From Spirochaeta sp. (GTDB taxonomy: Bacteria; Spirochaetota; Spirochaetia; DSM-2461), in assembly GCA_030635565.1 (NCBI GenBank), contig DAOVYP010000023.1, positions 1 to 13,852 of the forward strand: DNA of 13,852 nt, written 5' to 3'. The notes beneath the pieces were generated by a model. The model saw nothing but the letters and a program-made list of their open reading frames with translations, was not told where the DNA came from and ran no database searches. The translations under genes and the position numbers were made by a program. This document shows, piece by piece, positions 7,519-13,852 of this stretch (within the stretch, counting starts at the first letter, position 1; each line of letters opens with the position of its first letter).

Positions 7519-9000
7519 ATGAATATAGTACTGGGAATCGATAATGGTACCCAAAGCACTAAAACCATGTTCTACGACGTGGATTCAAAAAAAGTTGTGG
7601 CTATGGCTTCGGCGAAGCACGACATGATTGCCGAAGAGGACGGTACCCGTGAGCAGAAGGCCGAATGGTGGATCGATGCGCTTCTCAGCTGTCTGGATCA
7701 GGTGGATCCGGAGATCCGGGCTTCGGTCAAGGCCGTCGGTGTGTCCGGTCAGCAGCATGGATTTGTCGCCATCGATAAAGACGGAAATCCGCTTTACAAG
7801 GTGAAACTCTGGTGTGATACATCTACCGCTGGTGAATGTGATGAAATGACCGAGGCCTATGGGGGTACAGACAAACTGCTTTCGGAGGCCGGAAACCTGA
7901 TAGCCCCGGGGTATACAGCCAGCAAGATACTCTGGCTGAAGAAAACATATGGAAATTTGTACGAAAAGATGCGCTGGGTCCTGCTTCCCCATGATTACCT
8001 GAATTACTGGCTCACCGGCGAAGCCGTGATGGAGTACGGCGACGCTTCGGGAACCGGACTGCTTAACGTGAGGAAGAGGATATGGCAGGAGGACCTGATT
8101 CGATCGGTGGACCCCGATCTTCCCGGCAAGCTGCCCCGGCTGATCGGACCGGATGAAGAGGCCGGCCGCATCACGGCGGAAACGGCGGCCCGAACCGGCC
8201 TGCCTGAGGGTATCCCGGTCTCCAGCGGAGGCGGCGACAACATGATGGGGGCCGTGGGAACCGGTACCGTCAGCGACGGTGTCATCACCATGAGCATGGG
8301 AACCAGCGGTACCCTGTACGGGTATTCGGACAAACCCATTATCGATCCCGAAGGCATCCTGGCCGCGTTCTGTTCCTCCACCGGGGGGTGGCTGCCACTG
8401 CTCTGCACCATGAACTGCACTGTAGCAACCGAGCTGACCCGCGACCTTTTCGGGATGAACGTCAGGGAAATCGACGCCACCGGTGCCGAGGCTCCCCCCG
8501 GGGCCGAAGGCGTCACCATGCTGCCTTTTTTCAACGGTGAGCGTGTCCCCAACCTACCCAATGGTAAAGCGAGCATCATGGGCCTGAATACCACAAACTA
8601 CACAAAAGAGAACCTGGCCAGGGCCTCACTGGAGTCCGCGATATACGGCATGAAAATCGGTCTGGACCGGTTCCGGGAACTGGGATTTGATGCAAGGCAG
8701 ATCCGGATGATCGGCGGCGGCGCCAGGAGCCCAATCTGGCGGCAGATGGCGGCGGATGTCCTCGGTGTCCCGGTGCTCATTCCCGAGCAGGCCGAAGCCG
8801 CTTCCCTGGGTGCGGCCCTTCAGGCCTGGTGGATGCTCGAGGGGGGGGGCGGCGAAAAGCTTGACACCATCATCGGCGAGCACGTCACCGTGGACGAGAG
8901 CGCTTCCTGTGAGCCGAATCCGGCCCTGCGCGGCGCCTATGACGAGGGCTACGGGCGCTACCGCAGCTGGCTGGATGCTTTAGCACATTTGTACAGGTAG
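7519..9000 (+). CDS. xylB: Xylulokinase
   Basis: XylB phosphorylates D-xylulose with ATP to D-xylulose 5-phosphate, feeding the pentose phosphate pathway in the cytosol. The 493-residue length fits the FGGY carbohydrate kinase family. The N-terminal phosphate motif GIDNGTQSTKTMFYD is at 6-20. VSGQQHGFV (75-83) and KLWCDTST (96-103) are sugar-binding motifs of xylulokinases. GGGDNMMGAVG (237-247) carries the catalytic Asp240, followed by the glycine-rich MGTSGTLYG of the ATPase core. The C-terminal part has IRMIGGGARSPIWRQMAADV and EAASLGAALQAW, matching the family's second signature. GQQHG in place of GQMHG is a known variant. The ATG has GGAG eight bases upstream. It lies next to xylA and divergent from an AraC-type regulator, which supports xylulose over related pentuloses. 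Confidence 0.94.
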   Translation: MNIVLGIDNGTQSTKTMFYDVDSKKVVAMASAKHDMIAEEDGTREQKAEWWIDALLSCLDQVDPEIRASVKAVGVSGQQHGFVAIDKDGNPLYKVKLWCDTSTAGECDEMTEAYGGTDKLLSEAGNLIAPGYTASKILWLKKTYGNLYEKMRWVLLPHDYLNYWLTGEAVMEYGDASGTGLLNVRKRIWQEDLIRSVDPDLPGKLPRLIGPDEEAGRITAETAARTGLPEGIPVSSGGGDNMMGAVGTGTVSDGVITMSMGTSGTLYGYSDKPIIDPEGILAAFCSSTGGWLPLLCTMNCTVATELTRDLFGMNVREIDATGAEAPPGAEGVTMLPFFNGERVPNLPNGKASIMGLNTTNYTKENLARASLESAIYGMKIGLDRFRELGFDARQIRMIGGGARSPIWRQMAADVLGVPVLIPEQAEAASLGAALQAWWMLEGGGGEKLDTIIGEHVTVDESASCEPNPALRGAYDEGYGRYRSWLDALAHLYR

Positions 9001-9003
9001 TTC

Positions 9004-9147
9004 ATGACTCCACTGAAAAAAGCAATCTTGACGCAAATACGGCGTTGCAACAATGACAGTAGTCTTCCCTGCTCTCATTCGGAAATGAAAAGAACTTATC
9101 ATTCCTCTCATTCGTTTGGGAATCTACTCTTTTTTCAGTGGAGTCAT
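9004..9147. repeat. 144-bp element with perfect 19-bp terminal inverted repeats (MITE-like or structured RNA) between xylB and xylA
   Basis: Bases 9004-9022 (ATGACTCCACTGAAAAAAG) are the exact reverse complement of 9129-9147. The 106-bp interior holds further structure. GGAAATGA (9081-9088) can pair with TCATTCC (9099-9105) around a bulge, the ten-base word CTCTCATTCG occurs directly repeated at 9072-9081 and 9105-9114, and an ACGC/GCGT hairpin lies near the left arm. No transposase is encoded, and clean target duplications are not evident. The size and ends fit a miniature inverted-repeat element. In the xyl transcript the arms would pair into a long stem that could alter the XylB to XylA ratio. 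Which role applies cannot be told from one copy. Confidence 0.75.
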
Positions 9148-9152
9148 TAATA

Positions 9153-9192
9153 CGGCGGTTCGCCGCTGCAATAAATATCAGGAGTAATTTTA
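9153..9192 (+). promoter_or_regulatory. xylA leader: short hairpin and ribosome-binding site
   Basis: A small GC-rich hairpin (CGGCG at 9153-9157 with CGCCG at 9161-9165) is followed by an A/T-rich stretch and GGAG at 9181-9184, eight bases before the xylA ATG. The Shine-Dalgarno site fixes the start. The hairpin is short and may have no regulatory role. No separate xylA promoter is evident here. Confidence 0.5.
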
Positions 9193-10524
9193 ATGAGCGA
9201 CTTTTTTATCGGCAATAAAGAGTACTTTCCGGGAATCGGTAAAGTGGCTTTCGAGGGCAGCGGATCGGATAATCCTCTGGCTTTCAAGTTCTACAATCCG
9301 GAACAGGTGGTCGGCGGCAAAACCATGAAGGATCAGCTACGGTTCTCCATCGCTTACTGGCATTCTTTCTGCGGAGACGGCGGGGATCCCTTCGGCAGCC
9401 CCACCATCAATCATCCATGGCGGAATACCGATCCAATGACTTCGGCAAAAAACAAGCTGGATGCGGCCTTCGAATTCTTCACCAAGATCGACGCCCCGTT
9501 CTACTGCTTCCACGACGTGGATATGGCACCGGAAGGCGGAAATCATGCCGAATCCGAGAAGAATCTTATAGCCATGACCGATCTGGCTAAAGAGAGGCAG
9601 GAGGCCACCGGCGTCAAGCTTCTCTGGGGTACCGCCAACATGTTTTCCCATCCCCGCTACATGAACGGAGTGGCAAGCAATCCCGATTTTCAGGTTGTGG
9701 GACATGCGGCTCATCAGGTGAAGGCGGCCATTGATGCCACCATCAAGCTGGACGGACAGGGTTATACCTTCTGGGGCGGCCGGGAAGGTTATATGACTTT
9801 GTGGAATACAGACATGAAGAGGGAACTGGACCATATAGGCCGTTTTCTGGGTATGGCCAGGGATTATGCCGGAAAGGCCGGTTTTACCGGTACCTTCTAT
9901 ATCGAACCCAAGGCGATGGAACCTTCCAAACACCAGTATGATTTCGATGCGGCGACGGTTATCGGGTTCCTGAAAACCTATGGCCTGGACAAGGACTTCA
10001 AATGCAATATTGAAGCCAATCATGCGACACTGGCCGGTCATGATTTTGTGCATGACCTCAGGACCTGTCGGGATGCCGGTCTCCTGGGCAGTGTCGATGC
10101 CAATCGGGGTGATCTGATGAACGGCTGGGACACCGATGAGTTCCCTACCGACGTCTATCAGACCACCCAGGCCATGCTTGAAATTCTGGCCATGAATGGG
10201 TTCACGACAGGCGGCCTGAACTTCGATGCCAAGAGGCGGAGGAACTCCACCGATTCCGAGGATCTGTTCCTGGCTCATATCGCTGGTATGGACGCTTTCG
10301 CTCTCGGTCTTATTACAGCTCAGAAAATTATCGATGATGGTAAACTGGCTGAAATGATTAAGGCCCGCTACGCCAGCTGGGATTCCGGCGATGGTGCGGC
10401 TTTCGAAGATGGAAAGCTGACCCTTGAGCAGCTGGCCGCCATGGGCGAATCAGGCGAACCTGAAACTATCAGCGGCAAGCAGGAGTACATTGAGAGCCTT
10501 GTGAACGGATACCTCTTCGGCTGA
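9193..10524 (+). CDS. xylA: Xylose isomerase (class II, long form)
   Basis: XylA interconverts D-xylose and D-xylulose in the cytosol with two divalent metal ions, the first step of this pathway. The 443-residue length and extended N-terminus fit class II enzymes. The catalytic histidine and its aspartate are in [12 protein letters not shown] (His107, Asp110). [16 protein letters not shown] is at 193-208. Metal ligands are Glu238 in [14 protein letters not shown], Glu274 and His277 in [11 protein letters not shown], Asp302 in DANRGD, Asp313 and Asp315 in GWDTD, and Asp345 in NFDAKRRR. Lys240 is the catalytic lysine. All key residues are present. The usual PKP triplet reads PKA here, a mild variant. 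A strong terminator follows, so xylA ends the operon. It is separated from xylB by 192 bp holding an inverted-repeat element. Confidence 0.96.
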   Translation: MSDFFIGNKEYFPGIGKVAFEGSGSDNPLAFKFYNPEQVVGGKTMKDQLRFSIAYWHSFCGDGGDPFGSPTINHPWRNTDPMTSAKNKLDAAFEFFTKIDAPFYCFHDVDMAPEGGNHAESEKNLIAMTDLAKERQEATGVKLLWGTANMFSHPRYMNGVASNPDFQVVGHAAHQVKAAIDATIKLDGQGYTFWGGREGYMTLWNTDMKRELDHIGRFLGMARDYAGKAGFTGTFYIEPKAMEPSKHQYDFDAATVIGFLKTYGLDKDFKCNIEANHATLAGHDFVHDLRTCRDAGLLGSVDANRGDLMNGWDTDEFPTDVYQTTQAMLEILAMNGFTTGGLNFDAKRRRNSTDSEDLFLAHIAGMDAFALGLITAQKIIDDGKLAEMIKARYASWDSGDGAAFEDGKLTLEQLAAMGESGEPETISGKQEYIESLVNGYLFG

Positions 10525-10556
10525 AGAACCGCTCAGGACATCGACTTATTCTGGGG

Positions 10557-10589
10557 AAAGGGGCGGTTGTTATTCAACCGCCTCTTTTT
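10557..10589 (+). terminator. Rho-independent terminator of the xylBA operon
   Basis: A stem of 8 perfect pairs (GGCGGTTG at 10562-10569 with CAACCGCC at 10575-10582, five-base loop) extends through one G-U pair and A-T pairs to about 13 bp, and ends in a run of five T (10585-10589). It lies 32 bp after the xylA stop. Confidence 0.9.
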
Positions 10590-10635
10590 CGCGTAATCTA
10601 TCGGTGTAATGACTTCTGATGCCGATGATTAAACA

Positions 10636-10830
10636 GAGACTCTTTTAAAAATGCGCCTTTGGCCCGTGTTCGGCGGTGCTCGAAATGCCTCTGTAGCTTT
10701 GCTATACTGCGCTTTCTGTGTTCCGGCGGCAGCGAGCTGCGATTCTCGCTCGCAATCTGTGAACCAAATCCAAGCAGCGGTTGGCTGCGGCAGCGGTTAA
10801 TTGCGAGCCCACGATTTTTGAAAGAGCCTC
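10636..10830. repeat. 195-bp non-coding element with imperfect terminal inverted repeats and nested internal stems
   Basis: The left end (10636-10655, GAGACTCTTTTAAAAATGCG) and the right end (10812-10830) are imperfect inverted repeats, matching at 15 of the first 17 bases. Inside is a nested stem: GCTCGCAAT (10748-10756) pairs perfectly with ATTGCGAGC (10800-10808), enclosing AACC/GGTT and then GCAGC/GCTGC around a five-base loop. The word GCAGCGGTT also occurs twice in direct orientation. There is no convincing open frame across it. A miniature transposable element or dispersed intergenic repeat is the likeliest identity; a structured RNA is possible. The rest of the 10590-10844 spacer shows nothing else I can name. 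Confidence 0.6.
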
Positions 10831-10844
10831 AGTAAACCAAATTC

Positions 10845-13526
10845 TTGTATCGGACGGTTGTGAGCAGCTCGGAAACAGCTCCCGGGAATGAACCCCAGGT
10901 AGTGCAAAGCTATGGCATCGATTCTCTTGTCGGTGTATCTCCACTCATTGCGGATATTCGTGAGTTTCACTTTCGACAGAGAGAGGACAAACGACCAATT
11001 TACAAACAAATCCGGCAATATCCCAAAGCAGACGGATTTGATACCGGCACAGGATTACTCACCGGGCAGCTTCTGACAAAACTTTACGGTAAACGTGCGG
11101 CGGCTATCAGAAAACGCCTGGTCGATCGGGGCTACTGCCGAGTTTCTGAAGACGGTAGCTGCGTACTGACCTGGCGTTTCAGGAATCTGAATGCCGATGA
11201 TTTTGATATCAGGCTCGGCACCAGGATCAACGCCGATGTATACCACAGCCTGGATGCGCAGCTTTGGGAAATCCTGCCCGAAGGTGAGGGCATTGATTCT
11301 TTCATCGAAGCCTTGAAGAATCCGGCAGAGAATGGTTCGGTAGCGGCTTATCGGATCTCTGAAAGGGAATCCTGGTTTCGACAGGGTGTTAATATCATTG
11401 CCATTCGCTTCAACGATACACCGAGTTCTGAGCTGATCAGCCTGATTGACCACAAACTCCAGGTTATTCAACAGGAGATGATGCAGAACTACTTCCACAT
11501 CATCTCGTCGTTCAATGCCAATAGTACGATGTGGAAAAACGAGAAGAACCGGAGCCTGAGGTTCTTCGAAATCATCGAAAATCTTCTGGTCTATACCTGG
11601 GGTCCATTCGATATGGAAAGCTGTGAAGTCAGCATCGATGCGGCAGGGGACGAGGGGTTGATTGCATCAGGCAGCCTGAGAGTAGACTTCACGGAGACAG
11701 GTATTCCTTCTGCACATTTAGACCGATTGGAGAAACATTTTCCTGCCGTAAATTCCGGCAGTCTTGAATATTCGGTGAATGACATCGTCCTCAGAGCCGC
11801 CGAATCCCCCAGTGATTCATCTTTCTTGAGTTTCCATCTGGTCAGCCGAAGTGCAGGCAACGTGGATCCCAGGAAGAACATGCTTACCCACCAGTTCGCG
11901 AAGCTGTTCATCGAATCCGTGGGGAAACTCATCGATGTCATCATGCCCGTCATCCACAGGGAAGAGGCCATCCAGAATCTGAAATGGCGTTATTTTCTGG
12001 ATTCGCTGCGTTTGCGGGCCCTGGGTTACGGTGAGAATCTGCATTTCATCGTTACAGACTCCATGGAAGTGCTCAGAAAAATCTTCGGTATTTCCGAGCT
12101 ACTGGTATTCTCAGAGGATAAGGAACTGACCCATATGCTGGATCTTTTTTCACGTAGCGATACGGACGTGAAACACTACAAGCTGCTGAATAACCCACTG
12201 ACACCAGCCGACATCCTCAAGCGCCAGATGCTTGTCTTCCCGATTCGGGAAATACCCGGTGGACGGGTTTTACTCTATTTTGATCTTCCGCGAACCGGCA
12301 ATCGTCCCCTGAATCCCGAGAGCCCGGATCAGTATCTCATGGGCACCGACATATGGAACATCGTCAACGAAGAAGCTCTCATCCTCGGACTCACCGAGCT
12401 CAAGGACTACATGTTTTTCATGGTGACCGAATGCCTGACGGCGAACCCGAAGGCGGCTCTTGCTAATCTCTCCAGGCGTTTGCCCGTCAGGGGAGGGGCT
12501 TACAACGTTGATCTTCTGTTGAAACTGAGCAGGCGCATCCTGGAGCGGTTGAACCGTTTTTTCGATCTGTTCCAGGCATTCAGCGGTAACCTGGAATCGG
12601 GTCTGGCCTATATGAGGGGACGTCGAGACAATCTCACCGGCCTGTACAACCGCCAGCACTTCAAATCCCTGCTTAACGAGTCATTTTCCAAATCGGAAAT
12701 CAAGCTCGGGCTCATCTTCCTCGATATGGATAACTTCAAGATTTACAATGATACGGTCAGTCACGATTTCGGTGACAAAATCCTCATTTCGCTCGCTAAC
12801 CGTTTGATGGATTCAGCCGAAGCCAACGGCCTCGATGCCGTTCCCGGCAGATTCGGCGGGGATGAGTTCTGCTATTTCGTCGACGGCATCGAAAAGGATG
12901 CATTTGAGAAAATATCGATTGAAGTATTCAGGAACATCATCGGACACCCGCTCATGGTAAGTCTCTACTTTGACGATCGAAACGAGGGGGAGGGGATGGA
13001 AATCAACCTTATTTCCTTTCTTCACCGTTTTATGCGGCCGGATATCGGCAGCCGTCAGGCATCACGTACCGAATATGTCGAAAAAGTGAATATGGGTCCA
13101 AAGGCACATGCCGTGGATATCTGGAAACATTACCAGATGCAGAACGATGTATCCACAACCGGACTTAAAATCAGTGCGGAACGAATCATCGACGATATCA
13201 GCGCGGCCATCGAGGACAAGATACTCTACAATAAAATATTCACTGAAATCGATCAGGAGTTCAGCCGTATAATCCGGCTCTTCATTACTCTGCAGCTGAA
13301 AGACTTGACGACCAACAGGATCAGGGAATATCTGATCAGTGAATTCAATTCCCTGTCGATAGAACGGAATATCACCCTGAAAGTAAGTGCCGGTCTGGCC
13401 CATAGTTCCGAGAACCGCATCAGGTCTATGGAATCACTGTTCAAGGCTGCCGACAATAGGGCTTATCTGGCCAAGCACAACGGCCGGAACTGTCTCTTCG
13501 GGGTGGATGGACAGCAGCTGGCCTGA
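10845..13526 (+). CDS. Large GGDEF-domain protein (probable diguanylate cyclase), start uncertain
   Basis: The 893-codon frame ends in a GGDEF domain, which makes cyclic di-GMP from two GTP. DNLTGLYNRQHF is at 595-606, the metal-binding LDMDNFKIYNDTVSHDFGD begins at 626 (Asp627), and an intact GGDEF signature lies at 671-675, so activity is plausible. The upstream product-inhibition site RxxD reads NGLD, so it is probably lost. The closing strand and helix (VSAGLAHSS at 847-855, then FKAADNRAYLAKHNGRN) come about 170 residues after GGDEF, not the usual 50 or so, so the domain carries a long insertion. The first 590 residues match no domain I can name. They lack clear membrane segments, suggesting a cytoplasmic sensor. 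The start is doubtful: the frame opens at a TTG, the only other early starts are GTG at 10860 and 10902, and none has a good ribosome-binding site. Confidence 0.85.
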   Translation: MYRTVVSSSETAPGNEPQVVQSYGIDSLVGVSPLIADIREFHFRQREDKRPIYKQIRQYPKADGFDTGTGLLTGQLLTKLYGKRAAAIRKRLVDRGYCRVSEDGSCVLTWRFRNLNADDFDIRLGTRINADVYHSLDAQLWEILPEGEGIDSFIEALKNPAENGSVAAYRISERESWFRQGVNIIAIRFNDTPSSELISLIDHKLQVIQQEMMQNYFHIISSFNANSTMWKNEKNRSLRFFEIIENLLVYTWGPFDMESCEVSIDAAGDEGLIASGSLRVDFTETGIPSAHLDRLEKHFPAVNSGSLEYSVNDIVLRAAESPSDSSFLSFHLVSRSAGNVDPRKNMLTHQFAKLFIESVGKLIDVIMPVIHREEAIQNLKWRYFLDSLRLRALGYGENLHFIVTDSMEVLRKIFGISELLVFSEDKELTHMLDLFSRSDTDVKHYKLLNNPLTPADILKRQMLVFPIREIPGGRVLLYFDLPRTGNRPLNPESPDQYLMGTDIWNIVNEEALILGLTELKDYMFFMVTECLTANPKAALANLSRRLPVRGGAYNVDLLLKLSRRILERLNRFFDLFQAFSGNLESGLAYMRGRRDNLTGLYNRQHFKSLLNESFSKSEIKLGLIFLDMDNFKIYNDTVSHDFGDKILISLANRLMDSAEANGLDAVPGRFGGDEFCYFVDGIEKDAFEKISIEVFRNIIGHPLMVSLYFDDRNEGEGMEINLISFLHRFMRPDIGSRQASRTEYVEKVNMGPKAHAVDIWKHYQMQNDVSTTGLKISAERIIDDISAAIEDKILYNKIFTEIDQEFSRIIRLFITLQLKDLTTNRIREYLISEFNSLSIERNITLKVSAGLAHSSENRIRSMESLFKAADNRAYLAKHNGRNCLFGVDGQQLA

Positions 13527-13736
13527 TGTGGTGTCACGGAAATCTGGCGACAATAAACAAATAGGTAATATAGTGGAGCTGCCCGGAATCGTGGAGACAA
13601 GTATCCCGAAGTTCGTCGGAGCCGAGCCTCCATGGCGAGTCCCGCTGGAACGAGGGGTACTTGCAGCAACGAGTCCGGATAGCTCTGCTCACGGTATTCA
13701 TGTGTTAGTTAGTCAACTGATTTCCGGGGCAGTACA
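13527..13736. other. Structured intergenic spacer with no recognised gene
   Basis: This 210-bp stretch has no supported reading frame. CAAGTATCCC (13598-13607) can form a ten-pair RNA stem with GGGGTACTTG (13654-13663), including one G-U pair, and GTTC/GAAC plus smaller stems nest inside. Near its start TGTC...GACA (13532-13552) forms an imperfect palindrome. No T-tailed terminator follows the upstream gene. It could be a dispersed repeat or a small RNA; the sequence alone does not decide. Confidence 0.35.
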
Positions 13737-13852
13737 TCAGCAACATGCCAGGATGGCCCGGGATATGACTGTTCCCATCAGTTCGGCGCCCCGCTCGTTC
13801 AGGTGGGCGCCGTCCATGGTCAGGTACAGCCCACGTTTTTCGGATAGTGCCA
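13737..13852 (-). CDS. C-terminal end of an SGNH/GDSL-type hydrolase, truncated by the right window edge
   Basis: The minus-strand frame entering from the right edge gives 37 residues before a TGA at 13739-13737. It includes LYLTMDGAHLNERGAELMG, which matches the last block of SGNH/GDSL esterases, where Asp and His of the catalytic triad sit as DxxH (Asp codon 13814-13812, His codon 13805-13803). Such enzymes remove acyl groups from sugars, lipids or polysaccharides. The substrate and any signal peptide lie outside the window. The assignment rests on one short but characteristic motif. Confidence 0.7.
   Translation of the reverse strand, partial: ALSEKRGLYLTMDGAHLNERGAELMGTVISRAILACC

Noticed and set aside
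8004..8594. 196-codon minus-strand open frame opposite xylB
   Set aside because: Antisense to the conserved core of xylB, with Pro/Ser-rich composition typical of shadow frames.
9004..9150. 48-codon plus-strand open frame from ATG 9004 to TAA 9150 between xylB and xylA
   Set aside because: It coincides exactly with the inverted-repeat element, so its start and end come from the repeat arms; no motif and only a weak AGGT upstream.
9337..10278. 313-codon minus-strand open frame opposite xylA
   Set aside because: It lies wholly antisense to a clear xylA with all catalytic residues; its product has no recognisable motif and no ribosome-binding site was evident.
10702..11018. Two minus-strand open frames (10702-10944 and 10797-11018) across the start of the GGDEF gene
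   Set aside because: They resemble translations of intergenic repeat DNA and run over the repeat element; no start signal or domain supports them as genes.
13463..13669. 68-codon minus-strand open frame covering the end of the GGDEF gene and the spacer
   Set aside because: It overlaps the conserved C-terminus of the GGDEF domain and has no motif or ribosome-binding site.
13681..13736. GTTAGTTAG-like sequence considered as an integron attC core
   Set aside because: No paired core sites at the proper spacing and no integrase or cassette array in the window.

Overview
The window looks like an ordinary chromosomal segment of a free-living spirochaete (a Spirochaeta or Sediminispirochaeta-type genome). 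That assignment is inferred from the gene mix: a B12-dependent ribonucleotide reductase, a MurD with spirochaete-like motif variants, FecR-like and pseudokinase-like envelope proteins, a xylose operon and a large diguanylate cyclase-like protein. No single marker proves it. GC content is moderate and fairly even. No phage, CRISPR array, tRNA, rRNA or intact insertion sequence is visible.

Layout. Bases 1-2121 (+) hold the 3' part of nrdJ, class II ribonucleotide reductase, cut by the left edge. It converges on a minus-strand pair: murD (2832-4220) followed by a small exported protein made of two tandem copies of one domain (2142-2783). A FecR-like exported membrane protein (4292-5230, +) diverges from murD. 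It meets tail to tail, with a 14-bp overlap, a degenerate kinase-like membrane protein (5217-6587, -).

The centre is a xylose-use locus. An AraC-type regulator (6565-7437, -) is divergent from xylB (7519-9000, +) and xylA (9193-10524, +), with an 81-bp shared control region and a strong intrinsic terminator after xylA. XylA converts D-xylose to D-xylulose, XylB phosphorylates it for the pentose phosphate pathway, and the regulator presumably senses the sugar. The pseudokinase overlaps the end of the regulator gene by 23 bp and is probably translated from the same message. A 144-bp element with perfect 19-bp terminal inverted repeats sits between xylB and xylA.

The right part starts with a 195-bp non-coding element with imperfect terminal inverted repeats and nested stems. 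It is followed by a long gene (10845-13526, +) ending in a GGDEF domain that carries an unusually long internal insertion, and whose 5' end lacks a convincing start. After a 210-bp structured spacer, the C-terminus of an SGNH/GDSL-type hydrolase (13737 to the window edge, -) enters from the right.

Most of this is standard metabolism. The parts that merit a second look are the pseudokinase with an extracytoplasmic NTF2-like domain tied to the sugar regulator, the split GGDEF domain, the duplicated exported domain, and the inverted-repeat elements. I found no clear evidence of an undescribed multi-gene system.
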